This document shows positions 1 to 11,162 of a DNA stretch of 58,081 nucleotides, in pieces. The position numbers and the translations under genes are program-made. A model generated the notes under the pieces. That model made no database searches. It was not told the DNA's origin and saw nothing but the letters and a program-made list of their open reading frames with translations. The DNA lies in NCBI GenBank assembly GCA_030729385.1, contig JANQXM010000059.1:1-58081 (forward strand), read 5' to 3'. Source of the DNA: Opitutales bacterium (GTDB lineage: Bacteria > Verrucomicrobiota > Verrucomicrobiia > Opitutales > Coraliomargaritaceae). Within the stretch, counting starts at the first letter, position 1. Each line of letters opens with the position of its first letter.

Positions 1-65
1 GGCGCAATATAGTCCAAAATCAACTAGAACCTACGAGAGCAAACCAGCCTAAGGTGGCAATAACC

Positions 66-1655
<1,590 letters not shown>

Positions 1656-1984
1656 GTGGAATCGAGCTTTGTAGGACTGTGTTTCCTATAATCGACTCCA
1701 ATAGTAAACCCCGATCTTTAAAACATGAAAGCTTGAACCGTTTATGGACGTTAATGGACGTGAATCGTATGATGGGGTGAGTGTTTTGTCAGCATAGCTG
1801 ACGACCGCTGATATTCGCTAATAGGCGCTTATGGTAGGGACTTGGTTGTGCCCTTAATCTACTCCTACTCTTAATCCTAATCTAAACGTCTGATTAGAGA
1901 ACGCTAGGGATAGGGATTAAGATTAAGAGTAAGATTAGGATTAAGACGGGTAGAGTTAATGATTGTGATGAGATAGATTGGGAG

Positions 1985-2008
1985 GTAGGGGCGCTCGTCC
2001 CGAGCGCC
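1985..2008 (+). repeat. REP-like hairpin headed by GTAG
   Basis: GTAG is followed by the palindrome GGCGCTCGTCCCGAGCGCC. A 5' GTAG at the foot of a hairpin is the known signature of REP elements. Confidence 0.7.
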
Positions 2009-2055
2009 ATTGCAGCCTTTAGTTTGTCTGCAGGGCTTGGGCTTTCCATACGTGT

Positions 2056-2080
2056 GGCGGTCAGGGACGACCGCCGCTAC
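2056..2080 (-). repeat. REP-like hairpin headed by GTAG
   Basis: Read on the minus strand it is GTAG, CGGCGGTC, a short loop and GACCGCC. The stem matches the copy at 27545-27568, after mgtE. Confidence 0.7.
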
Positions 2081-2186
2081 CGTTGCTGGGTGTATCATTA
2101 TAAGCGTGAATAAGCGCCAATAAGCGGTTTCCAGCTATGCTGGAGATACGTCGTGCTAGTCCACTGTATTCCCGTTGCTCTGTTGG

Positions 2187-2231
2187 GTCAGCGTAGCTGA
2201 CGACTGCTAATGTGCGCTAATAGACGCTTAT
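2187..2231 (+). repeat. Hairpin plus 10-bp-unit element
   Basis: Hairpin GTCAGC-GTA-GCTGAC followed by three units of period 10 starting with CGCTNAT or similar. The same layout recurs at 1788-1833, 2099-2145 (minus), 49492-49537, 52149-52195, 56054-56099 and, interrupted, 57891-57990. Confidence 0.7.
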
Positions 2232-2325
2232 GGGTGCTGCTGCGCTCTTACTCTTACTCATAATCTACGCGTCATCCCTAGGGGAGGGATTAAGAGTAAG
2301 ATTCGGAGTAAGGCAGAACCTTGTT

Positions 2326-2778
2326 TTAATGCGTGTGGTCGAGGTAGATCGCTTTAAACGCGGCGACTTTTTCGCCTAAAGTTTTAGCGGCTGCGCCGTC
2401 GGTGCTTTGTTTGGACTTCATCGAATAGACGATGATGTGATGCAGGAGCTCGACCTTTTCTGCATAGTGATCGGCGCCTGGCTTGATGCGTTGGGCGAGG
2501 AAGTAGTTGGCCGATTCATCGATGATGGTTTGGGCGTGTGATTCCTTGTTGTTGGTCCAACGGATCAATTGCTGCTGGTCCTGCGCGGTGAGTGTCTCTT
2601 TTGCGGAGATTTCTGTGATCTGTGCGCTGGCTTTGGTGATGGTTTTGATGTGTTGCTCGAGTTCGCCGAACTTGAGTTCGTCGCCGTAGATGCCACAAGG
2701 CACTTGGCAATGCGCGCTGGCTGTTTGCGTAGCGACGAGGGGGAGAATGCAGAGAGCAAGCAATGGGAGGAGTTTCAT
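2326..2778 (-). CDS. sodN: Nickel superoxide dismutase, exported (SodN)
   Basis: A 150-residue Ni-type superoxide dismutase, which converts superoxide to peroxide and oxygen. Residues 1-22 form a Sec signal peptide ending in ASA, directly followed by HCQVPCGIY. This matches the nickel-hook consensus His-Cys-x-x-Pro-Cys-Gly-x-Tyr of known Ni-SODs, where the freed N-terminal His1 plus Cys2 and Cys6 bind the metal. The rest is the expected helical bundle of about 120 residues. In Streptomyces and cyanobacteria His1 is exposed when a dedicated peptidase (SodX type) removes a short propeptide. Here cleavage by signal peptidase I alone would expose it, placing the enzyme outside the cytoplasm. No sodX gene is nearby. 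Monocistronic, with repeats on both sides. Confidence 0.88.
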   Translation of the reverse strand: MKLLPLLALCILPLVATQTASAHCQVPCGIYGDELKFGELEQHIKTITKASAQITEISAKETLTAQDQQQLIRWTNNKESHAQTIIDESANYFLAQRIKPGADHYAEKVELLHHIIVYSMKSKQSTDGAAAKTLGEKVAAFKAIYLDHTH

Positions 2779-3137
2779 AATAATTTGTGTGTGTGGTTGA
2801 GTGTTTGCGAAAGGTAGGAAGTTAACATTTTGCGAGTCGTTTGCAAGTGAGTGTTAGGATTTGGGAGTAGGGCAAGCAAAGCCCCTACGGTTTAGATACT
2901 GGCATCCTCGTAGCCTCGAAGCTCGGCTTCGGGGAGCGTGGGCTCTGCTGGGTCAGCATGGCTGACGACCGCCGCTACCTCTTTGCGTCGTGCCAGATCA
3001 TTCACGTATATTAACGTCCATTAACGGTTCCCAATTCATCCCTGAGTTTTTCGACCTCGACGCTTTGGGGAGAATCCATTGCCTTGCGGACTATGGCCAT
3101 TGTTTAGAGTCAAAATATCGATGGAAATCAATACGAA
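2779..3137. repeat. Repeat-bearing gap, 359 bp
   Basis: Contains minus-strand GTAG hairpins at about 2870-2887 and 2952-2977, a plus-strand one at 2910-2934 (GTAGCCTCGAAGC with its complement), and a minus-strand run of 10-bp units at 3001-3033. The 113-codon frame starting at 2990 shows no recognisable protein and is rejected. The reading frame of the next gene is open back to 3108 only. Confidence 0.6.
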
Positions 3138-3833
3138 GTGCGTTCGGCGGGTGCGACGCTGCGGCTGTATCGCAATGGTGTGAATCACTCGCAGTGGAAC
3201 CCGAATCGTCCGCTCTCAGGTTGTATTTGGGATTTGATCTCGTTGCCGGCATTGTATCGGCCAGCCGAGAGTGTGAAGGAGGCGCTGATCTTGGGCTTTG
3301 GCGCAGGGACGGTGGCTGCGCAATTGCGTGAGTTGCTCGCGCCTGAGCGTGTCGTTGGTTTGGATATCGATCCGATGCACCTGTCGATTGCAGATGGTTT
3401 TTTTGACTGTGCCGAAGGTTGTGAGCTGATCGCGGCGGATGCCGTGGAGTGGGCGAACGAATGCCAGGAGGAAGGTCGCTTTGATTATATTTTGGATGAC
3501 CTCTACGGCGAGGAGAATGGTATCCCGGTTCGTTGCACGCCGATGGATGCGCAGTGGTGTCATCGCTTGGCGGAATTGTTGCGCCCAGGTGGGATATTGG
3601 TTTTTAATTTAATCGAGCCGCGCAAGGTGCCGCACTTGCCTCCGTTTAAGGACGCCAAGTTGAAGAAGCGTTTCCCGCATAGCATCCAATTTAAGATGGA
3701 GGGCTACGAAAATCGGATTGTGGCTTTCAGTGAGCAGCCGTTTGATGAGTCCTGCTTTAAGGAGCACCTGCGCCGTATCTGTAAGCAATACCCGCGCTGC
3801 TATGGCGTGGCGAAGCGGTATGTTCAGTCCTAG
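3138..3833 (+). CDS. Spermidine-synthase-like SAM-dependent methyltransferase fold protein
   Basis: A 231-residue class I SAM-binding fold of the spermidine synthase-like group. Motif I is ALILGFGAGTVAAQL (about 49-63), followed by an acidic strand end (VVGLDIDP) and the Asp-rich FDYILDDLYG loop near 119-128. The N-terminal HSQWNP part resembles the substrate-binding beta region of polyamine aminopropyltransferases. The GTG at 3138 is the only ordinary start: an in-frame stop lies at 3105-3107, yet the frame stays open and protein-like (NQYE before VRSAG) above the GTG. The true start may therefore be a rare codon, or the 5' end is damaged. Whether it makes polyamines or methylates something cannot be told from sequence. 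Confidence 0.75.
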   Translation: MRSAGATLRLYRNGVNHSQWNPNRPLSGCIWDLISLPALYRPAESVKEALILGFGAGTVAAQLRELLAPERVVGLDIDPMHLSIADGFFDCAEGCELIAADAVEWANECQEEGRFDYILDDLYGEENGIPVRCTPMDAQWCHRLAELLRPGGILVFNLIEPRKVPHLPPFKDAKLKKRFPHSIQFKMEGYENRIVAFSEQPFDESCFKEHLRRICKQYPRCYGVAKRYVQS

Positions 3834-4098
3834 TCTGAATCCTACTCTAACTCGTATTGCCAAGCTGTTGTTAGACGTCTTCCCCCGAGAGACTACTTTC
3901 AACACTTTTCAGATGTATTTTTTAACCGCTCGCTGCGCTAGAGTTCGCTGAGCACGCAGAGAGCTGACGCAGAGTCTTGTCCATGCCCTCTGCGCACTCC
4001 GCGATCTCTGCGGTTAAATTTTTATCCGTTTTAGCCAGTGCTCGGTATGAGGTTAAGACGGGGAGAGATTAAGATTAGGATTAGGAGTAAGACGGGGA
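3834..4098. repeat. Nested inverted repeats between two convergent genes
   Basis: No gene. The outer layer is degenerate GATTAA/TTAATC-like hexamers at 3829-3855 and 4051-4098. The inner layer is an inverted repeat from 3919 to 4023 whose ends read TTTAACCGC and GCGGTTAAA, with CTCTGCG-type repeats inside. The structure could act as a two-way terminator between the genes on either side, but this is inference. Confidence 0.55.
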
Positions 4099-5457
<1,359 letters not shown>

Positions 5458-5569
5458 ATCTGTGAAAGTTAAAGGATGGGGAGGTAATCGGACGTCAAGT
5501 AGGAGGCAAAGGTATTTTTCATGCTTGTTTTGAGGTAGGAGGGCTGACGACCGCTAATGTTCTCTAATC

Positions 5570-5649
5570 GTAGGGGCTGTGCTTGCGCAGACCGCGAACG
5601 TATGTGCGCTGGGTTTGCAATCTGCGGTCTTCGCAAGCAAAGCCCCTAC
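5570..5649. repeat. Head-to-head pair of GTAG REP hairpins
   Basis: An almost perfect 80-bp inverted repeat with arms of about 27 bp. Each arm reads GTAGGGGCTNTGCTTGCG and then an AGACCGC-like segment inward. A single copy of the arm lies at 37207-37232. This is the arrangement called BIME when two REPs face each other. It sits in the divergent gap between ffh and aspS, about 170 bp before the aspS start. Confidence 0.75.
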
Positions 5650-5703
5650 ACTTCATATTTATTCGCTGATAGAGACTTATGGGTGGTGCTTGTTGCTCTG
5701 TCG

Positions 5704-5729
5704 TGCGGTGCCGGAGGCACTCGCGCTAC
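5704..5729 (-). repeat. REP-like hairpin headed by GTAG
   Basis: On the minus strand GTAGCGC is followed by GAGTGCC-TCC-GGCAC. Located in the leader region of aspS. Confidence 0.55.
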
Positions 5730-5821
5730 CTTTTGAGGCAGGCGGGAGACCGCTGCTGGCTGAAACTGCTGGTTTTCATGCTTGTTTCGAGGGGGGAAGG
5801 TGTTTTCATCCCGCGTTCATT

Positions 5822-7621
5822 ATGAAGCGCACCCATCACTGCTCCCAAATCCGTAAATCGGACACTGGCTCGACTGTTACCTTAAATGGTTGGGTCGATT
5901 CTGTCCGCGACCACGGCGGTATTCTTTTCGTCGACCTTCGCGACCGCGAGGGTTTGACCCAAATCGTCCTCGACCCTGCAAACAAGGAGCTTGAAGCTCA
6001 GTTTGGCTCGATCAAGCCGGAGTCCGTTATCGCGGTCACTGGCAAGGTGGAAGAGCGTTTTGGCGGCACATCCAACGATAAGCTCGCGACGGGCGAAATC
6101 GAAGTGCACGCGACTGAGCTGAAAGTGCTCAACGTCTCGAAGACACCTCCTTTCCCAATGGACGACTCGGCCGACCGTGTGAGCGAAGACTTGCGCATGA
6201 CGCACCGCTACCTCGACCTACGCCGTGCGACCAACACCAAGATGCTGCGCATGCGCCACGCCACCACACGTGCGATCCGCAACTACATGGACGGTGAAGC
6301 TTTCATCGAAGTGGAAACACCGATGCTGTTTAAGAGCACACCGGAAGGCGCTCGCGAGTTTCTCGTGCCGAGCCGCATGAATCCAGGTGCTTTCTACGCG
6401 CTGCCACAGTCGCCGCAGCAATATAAGCAAATGCTCATGGTGGGTGGCGTCGAGCGCTACTACCAGTTGGCTCGTTGCTTCCGTGACGAAGATTTGCGCG
6501 CGGACCGTCAGCCTGAGTTCACTCAAGTGGATATCGAGCTATCGTTCATCGACCGCGAGGACATGTATGAGTTGATTGAAGGTTTGATGAAGCGCGTCTG
6601 GAAGGACGTTATCAATGTCGACATCAAAGCGCCTTTCCTCCGCATGAGCTACTACGATGCGATGAACCGCTTCGGTGTGGATAAGCCAGATATGCGTTTC
6701 GGTCTGGAGCTGCAGGATTGCGGTGAGATCTTTACCAACTCTGAGTTCAAGGTATTCAAGGGCACACTGGATTCCGGTGGTGCGATTAAGGCTTTCAACG
6801 CCAAGGGCCTCGCTGATTTGACGCAAGGTGAACTCCGTGGCCTCGAAGACTCTGCTAAGGCACTCGGTGCTAAGGGTCTCGCTTTCATTAAGTCTGTCGA
6901 TGGCGAATGGAAGTCTCCGATCCTCAAGTTCTTCTCTGAAGAAGAAAAGGCTGCGATTAAGGAGCAACTGAAGGTTGAAGATGGCGACATCGTCTTTTTC
7001 GCTGCGACCGAGTGGGAGCGTGCTTGCACGATCCTAGGCCGCGTTCGCCTTGAGGCGGCACAGTTGCTGGTTAAGCGCGAAAAGCTCGTGATCGATCCGA
7101 ACGATTACAAATTTCTTTGGGTGATCGAGTTTCCGCTTATGTTGTTTGATGAGGACGAAGGTCGCTACGTTTCTTCGCACCACCCATTCACAGCTCCGGT
7201 TGAGGAAGATATCGAGTTTTTGGACTCCGATCCGAAGAAGGTGCGTGGTCAGCACTACGACTTGGTGCTGAACGGCGTCGAGCTCGGTGGCGGCAGTATT
7301 CGTATCCACCAACCTGCTTTGCAGAAGAAGGTATTCGAAGAAGTGCTTAAGATCCCTGCTGATGTGGTGGAGAGCCGCTTCGGTTACATGCTGAAGGCTT
7401 TCGAATATGGTGCACCGCCGCATGGTGGTATCGCCTTCGGTCTCGACCGTATGGTCACTATTTTGACGCAGCGCACCAGTATCCGCGACGTGATCGCCTT
7501 CCCGAAGAATCAAAAGGGACAGGAAATGATGACCGCGAGCCCTGGTATCGCCACGGACAAGCAGTTGCGAGACCTGCACATCAAGGCTGTATTGCCGAAG
7601 AAAGAAGAGCCTAAGGCTTAA
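5822..7621 (+). CDS. aspS: Aspartyl-tRNA synthetase, probably non-discriminating
   Basis: A 599-residue bacterial-type AspRS that charges tRNA-Asp. It has an N-terminal OB-fold anticodon domain (1-105), a class II catalytic core with motif 2 FRDEDLRADRQPEF and motif 3 GIAFGLDRM near the end, and the GAD insert between. The frame is open upstream to 5579, but that extension is repeat DNA. ATG 5822, giving MKRTHHCSQIR, matches the family N-terminus. Residue 31 is His in VRDHGG and a Gly sits at about 82. In Pseudomonas aeruginosa His31 and Gly83 mark the non-discriminating enzyme that also charges tRNA-Asn, whereas E. coli has Leu and Lys. By inference the host uses GatCAB to make Asn-tRNA. Confidence 0.95.
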   Translation: MKRTHHCSQIRKSDTGSTVTLNGWVDSVRDHGGILFVDLRDREGLTQIVLDPANKELEAQFGSIKPESVIAVTGKVEERFGGTSNDKLATGEIEVHATELKVLNVSKTPPFPMDDSADRVSEDLRMTHRYLDLRRATNTKMLRMRHATTRAIRNYMDGEAFIEVETPMLFKSTPEGAREFLVPSRMNPGAFYALPQSPQQYKQMLMVGGVERYYQLARCFRDEDLRADRQPEFTQVDIELSFIDREDMYELIEGLMKRVWKDVINVDIKAPFLRMSYYDAMNRFGVDKPDMRFGLELQDCGEIFTNSEFKVFKGTLDSGGAIKAFNAKGLADLTQGELRGLEDSAKALGAKGLAFIKSVDGEWKSPILKFFSEEEKAAIKEQLKVEDGDIVFFAATEWERACTILGRVRLEAAQLLVKREKLVIDPNDYKFLWVIEFPLMLFDEDEGRYVSSHHPFTAPVEEDIEFLDSDPKKVRGQHYDLVLNGVELGGGSIRIHQPALQKKVFEEVLKIPADVVESRFGYMLKAFEYGAPPHGGIAFGLDRMVTILTQRTSIRDVIAFPKNQKGQEMMTASPGIATDKQLRDLHIKAVLPKKEEPKA

Positions 7622-7675
7622 TTTAGTGTGAGACGGGCAGATTTACCTGTTTCACTTAATCGCTTTTTCGTCTGG

Positions 7676-7701
7676 AACCCGGAGGCAACTCCGGGTTTCT
7701 T
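7676..7701 (+). terminator. Hairpin terminator after aspS
   Basis: Nine-base-pair stem AACCCGGAG / CTCCGGGTT with a GCAA loop, followed by a short T-rich stretch TCTTA. It lies 55 bp after the aspS stop and just before the next start, so the next operon probably has its own promoter or depends on readthrough. Confidence 0.6.
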
Positions 7702-7710
7702 AGTGTAAAC

Positions 7711-9612
7711 ATGTCGTTACTTCCCAAAATGCTCCGTTACCTCGTGATCTCGGTGGTTTGCCTACAAACACTGAGTGCTCAGATGACGCCCAATGCGCCG
7801 GTTAAGAACTTTCGTCTCCCACGTTTTGGCGACAACGGCTACACCCAATGGGTGCTGCAAGGCGGGGAGGGGATCTACGACAATGCGGAACAGACCCGAA
7901 TCAAGGACATGGCCTTGCGTGTGTATTCCGGCGACGAGCGTATGGCTTTGGAAATGTCTTTGGACAGTCCAGAGGCGACTTTGCGAGTGGCAGAGAATCG
8001 TGCTTTCTCGGATAGCACGATTGTGATCGTGGGGGCGAACTTTAGAATCTCCGGTGTCGGCTGGACATGGGATGGGGAGACTAAAGAAATTGAAGTGCTT
8101 TTCGATACCGTGGTGGAGTTCACTCAGGCGATTTCGGAATCGCTCGGCAGCGAAGGTGCGGTCGAGGCGGGTGCGGCTCCCAAAACCGTCATTCACAGCG
8201 AACGCTTGAAGCTGCTCACCACCGAGACGGAATACCACTTCGATTTTACAAATAACGTGCATGCGGTCTCCGGCGACATGGATCTAACCAGTAACGTGCT
8301 GATCGCTTTAGTGGATGCTCCGGAAGGACGAAAAGAAGGCAGCCCTAAGGTGGAAGCGGGGCAGTTGGATTCAGTTCGCCAAATCGTGGCGCGTGACTCG
8401 GTCGTGATCAACCAAGCCGGGCGTGTCGTCCGGGCGGGAGAGGCGGAGTTCTTTCCCCGTGAGAAGCGCGTGCAGCTGACTGGAACCCCGCAGATTGAGA
8501 CACCAGGTGCTTATTTGAGTGGGCACACGATACGCAGTCGTGAAGGCGAGATTGTCATTGTCGGCGGTGGTGATGCTGGCCGCGCGCAGATGATTTTAAC
8601 AGAAACCGGAGGCTTGGGTATCCAAGGTGGCGGTGCGCTGAGCGCGGAGACGATCGTCCTCGCGGACAAGATCACGATGCAGGAGTTGGAGAAAGAGAAC
8701 TTATTTCTATTCGAAGGCTCTGTGGCAGTGATGTCGGGCTCTGTCCAATTGAGATCCGACTTGATGACGATTTACGCCAACAAGGATACCAAGGCAGCCA
8801 AATCTACGACCGCGGATCTCGCTACGGAAGAGGGCGACCTGAAAGTAGGCGAAGTGCGCCGAATCGTTGCGGAGGGTTCCGTGAAGATCGAACAGAGCGG
8901 TCAGTTTGCAACCAGTGATACGGTGACCTTCTTCCCCTCCGAAGAACGTGCGGTGCTTGAGGGCGACCCACGTGTGACGAATGGTGAGGCTGTTATTACG
9001 GGCGAAAAAATGGAGCTCAAGCCAGGCTTGGCTATTATTTACGGAAGTGACGCCGAGCGTGTGAAAGTGGTGCTGCCTGAGATGCAGGACTTGGGCTACA
9101 AGACCTTTACCGGGGTGACTGGTGTAGCGACCGTCGAAGAAACGACCACAGCGAACCCCGCTAAAGAAACCGTAGTGGAAAGCAACATGCTGCGCATGAT
9201 TGAAGAGCCCACCCAAACAGTCTTTCGATTTTCCGAGAATGTCACCATCGTAGCCACCAATCTCGACGCAAAATGCGATCGTTTGGATGTGATTGCTGCC
9301 GATGCAAAGAGCACAGATATGAAGACCGGTAAGATGAGTGATCGACTTGAAGTGCTACGCATTGAAGCCCTGGATAACGTAGAGGTGCGCCAAGACGGTC
9401 GATTGGCTACAGCCGAAAAAGGCTTCATCCTACCTCAAGAAGGTAAGGTTATACTCGAGGGCAACGCTGTCGTGAATGATGATCGTGGTCGAGTGTCCGG
9501 GCACCGTATCATCCTCTTGCAGGGGCAGCGCCGCGCGATTGTCGAAGGCGGCGGACCTGAGAAGGAACGCGCACGTATCACGCTCCCAGCGATTCCTAGT
9601 GGTAAGCTGTAA
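7711..9612 (+). CDS. Exported LptC/LptA-like (OstA domain) repeat protein
   Basis: A 633-residue exported protein with a signal peptide ending about residue 23 (LSA before QM). Residues 30-140 resemble LptC (NFRLP, then alternating beta strands). From about 160 on it has OstA/LptA-type beta-jellyroll material. A block of the form VxxxQxGRxxxxxExFFPxExxVxLxGxP, then GxxxSGxxIxLxxG, recurs near residues 227, 386 and 552. LptA and LptC bridge the periplasm in lipopolysaccharide export, and such a long chain could form much of the bridge in one polypeptide. It is 4 bp upstream of an amidase gene, so both are probably one envelope operon. Family assignment rests on fold-like patterns, not a single catalytic motif. 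Confidence 0.72.
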   Translation: MSLLPKMLRYLVISVVCLQTLSAQMTPNAPVKNFRLPRFGDNGYTQWVLQGGEGIYDNAEQTRIKDMALRVYSGDERMALEMSLDSPEATLRVAENRAFSDSTIVIVGANFRISGVGWTWDGETKEIEVLFDTVVEFTQAISESLGSEGAVEAGAAPKTVIHSERLKLLTTETEYHFDFTNNVHAVSGDMDLTSNVLIALVDAPEGRKEGSPKVEAGQLDSVRQIVARDSVVINQAGRVVRAGEAEFFPREKRVQLTGTPQIETPGAYLSGHTIRSREGEIVIVGGGDAGRAQMILTETGGLGIQGGGALSAETIVLADKITMQELEKENLFLFEGSVAVMSGSVQLRSDLMTIYANKDTKAAKSTTADLATEEGDLKVGEVRRIVAEGSVKIEQSGQFATSDTVTFFPSEERAVLEGDPRVTNGEAVITGEKMELKPGLAIIYGSDAERVKVVLPEMQDLGYKTFTGVTGVATVEETTTANPAKETVVESNMLRMIEEPTQTVFRFSENVTIVATNLDAKCDRLDVIAADAKSTDMKTGKMSDRLEVLRIEALDNVEVRQDGRLATAEKGFILPQEGKVILEGNAVVNDDRGRVSGHRIILLQGQRRAIVEGGGPEKERARITLPAIPSGKL

Positions 9613-9616
9613 CAGT

Positions 9617-10747
9617 ATGGTGCGTCTGTTTCTTTGTGGCTTGTTGGTTTTTGGTGGGGCTTGCCTGCGGGCGGAGACATTAAAAAGTGAAGCATTGGCC
9701 TATGCGTTGAGCACGCGCTATGCGCCGAATGCCAATTGGGCATCAGTTGTGGAATTGGAGGCGCTCGCAGATCGTGAAGTCTCTAGATACTGGCGTCCCG
9801 CTGCGACGATACAGTCGGCACGTGCGGAAGATGCGTTGCCACTGGTGGGGCTGCACCTTGCGATTGATCCCGGTCATATTGGTGGTCGTTGGGCGGCGTA
9901 TGAGTGGCGCGACTTTGCTGTGGCAGAGGGCGACTTTCGGGTGCGCGAGGGGGAACTTGTTCTGGAAGTGGCGCAGCGAGTGCGCGCACAGTTGCAAGCA
10001 TTGGGGGCGAAGGTGACTTTAGTGCGAGAGACTTACGAACCGGTTAACCCGAAGCCGCCTACGGACTATTTAGAACGTGCACTCGCTGAATTGCCTTTGC
10101 CGAAGGGTGCTAGCTTAGCTGAATTATTAGACCATGGGCATGCGGTCCAGTTTCGTGCGATACAGATGGCGATTATCGAAGCGGAACTGGTGGAGCGCGC
10201 CCGTTTGGTCAATGAAGTGATTCAGCCGGATGCATTGATTTCGTTGCACATCAACGCAGCGCCCTGGCCGGAGGGTGAGGCTCCTCGGTTACAACTGGTG
10301 GATTCGAATCATGTGCATGTTTTGATTTTCGGCTGTTTGAGTGACAAAGAGCTGAGTTCGCCGCGGCAGCAGGCATCCATGTTGACTAAGTTGACCAACG
10401 GGAGCGGTGAAGAGGAGCGCCTATTGGGGCGTGCGCTAGGTGCGGCTTTGGCAGAGACGACGACTTTGCCGCCTTCAAAATATTGGGGGACGAATGCGGT
10501 GCTATTAGACCCCGATGCATCGACGGTCTGGGCGCGTAATCTTTTATTACTCCGCATGGTGGAGTGCCCGACGGTTTTGTTGGAGCCGCATGTGGCGAAT
10601 TCAAAAGTGGCCTACGCACGGATCCAAAAAGCATTGGCAACGCGCGCGGAGGGAGCGAAGCCAGATTCCGACGATATTTTGGTCGAATACGCCGATGCCG
10701 TGGTGGCTGGGGTGTTGGGTCGGTATCGGAGTGATTTTGGTGAATAA
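9617..10747 (+). CDS. N-acetylmuramoyl-L-alanine amidase, Amidase_3 type
   Basis: A 376-residue exported zinc amidase that cuts the bond between N-acetylmuramic acid and the stem peptide. ATG 9617 is chosen because it gives a signal peptide (LLVFGGACLRA, cleaved near residue 19) and starts 4 bp after the previous stop. The longer frame from 9476 would lie inside the LptA-like gene. Zinc ligands are visible: His87 in AIDPGHIGG, an acidic residue in VREGELVLE (about 111-113) and a second His in SLHINA (about 211). A Glu in VLLEPHV (about 325) fits the catalytic Glu. There is a long insert between the first and second His. No LysM or other wall-binding repeat is seen. Confidence 0.85.
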   Translation: MVRLFLCGLLVFGGACLRAETLKSEALAYALSTRYAPNANWASVVELEALADREVSRYWRPAATIQSARAEDALPLVGLHLAIDPGHIGGRWAAYEWRDFAVAEGDFRVREGELVLEVAQRVRAQLQALGAKVTLVRETYEPVNPKPPTDYLERALAELPLPKGASLAELLDHGHAVQFRAIQMAIIEAELVERARLVNEVIQPDALISLHINAAPWPEGEAPRLQLVDSNHVHVLIFGCLSDKELSSPRQQASMLTKLTNGSGEEERLLGRALGAALAETTTLPPSKYWGTNAVLLDPDASTVWARNLLLLRMVECPTVLLEPHVANSKVAYARIQKALATRAEGAKPDSDDILVEYADAVVAGVLGRYRSDFGE

Positions 10748-11162
10748 TGAAAAGGAGTATTGAACACGCTTCCTTACATTCCCGTCTCAAAGGCACCTGA
10801 ATTTAACCGCCCGCTTCGCTCGAGAGCGCCGAGAACGCAGAGTTTATGAGGGTGAGTGATTTTTAAGTCATGCAAATGTTCCGTGTTCTTACCTGCATTA
10901 TGCTCAACCATTACACCTCAGCGTTCTCTGCGAACTCTAGTGACCGCAGGGAACGAGCGGTTTAAACCGCAGTTGCTCGGCAGAGAACCCTTCCGTCTCG
11001 CTTCGCGAGCCTCCTTCCCTTTGCAGGGAAGGAGCTTTTTAAGTGCGGACTTCATAGCCTCCGACTGGTGTATGAAGTCAGCTGAAATACTTCGTCTGGC
11101 TGACTTCGGACAATCGTCGCTTTTAGTTGGCAAAAGGGGGCGTTTAGGCTTTCTTCGCAACT
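10748..11162. repeat. Repeat-filled gap of 415 bp
   Basis: No believable gene. A frame on the minus strand (10918-11160) is repeat-derived. An inverted structure runs from about 10800 (TTTAACCGCCCGC) to 10970 (GCGGTTTAAA), of the same family as 3919-4023. It is followed by CTCGC-TTCG-CGAG and then the hairpin at 11011-11034. Confidence 0.6.
11011..11040 (+). terminator. Hairpin with T tract, GGAG-type repeat
   Basis: Stem CTCCTTCCC / GGGAAGGAG with loop TTTGCA, followed by C and five T. It has the form of an intrinsic terminator. The GGAG foot is also a known REP head, so it may be a repeat that works as a terminator. It is 263 bp after the amidase stop. Confidence 0.5.

Larger units (their letters stand above)
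1656..2325. repeat. Repeat-filled gap of 670 bp, no gene seen
   Basis: No convincing coding sequence. The gap is a mosaic of small elements. Two copies of a hairpin-plus-10-mer element lie at 1788-1833 and 2187-2231 (plus) and one at 2099-2145 (minus). A hairpin-less run of three 10-mers lies at 1734-1770. GTAG-headed hairpins lie at 1985-2008 (plus) and 2056-2080 (minus). Two inverted pairs of degenerate GATTAA-type hexamer tracts lie at 1862-1946 and 2246-2314. A 64-codon reading frame here (1904-2098) is made of these repeats. Confidence 0.75.

Noticed and set aside
1904-2098. 64-codon minus-strand frame with Thr/Leu/Asn repeats
   Set aside because: It is a translation of hexamer and REP repeats, with no independent protein character.
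1734-2314. CRISPR array
   Set aside because: Repeats are of mixed type and spacing, copies are on both strands and no spacers of uniform length exist.
2990-3331. 113-codon plus-strand frame before the spermidine-synthase-like gene
   Set aside because: It overlaps the better supported gene in another frame and shows no domain.
5579-5821. N-terminal extension of AspRS by 81 residues
   Set aside because: The extension runs through the REP pair and has no counterpart in the family. ATG 5822 matches it.
10918-11160. 80-codon minus-strand frame rich in Lys and Arg
   Set aside because: Made from inverted repeats and the GGAG hairpin.
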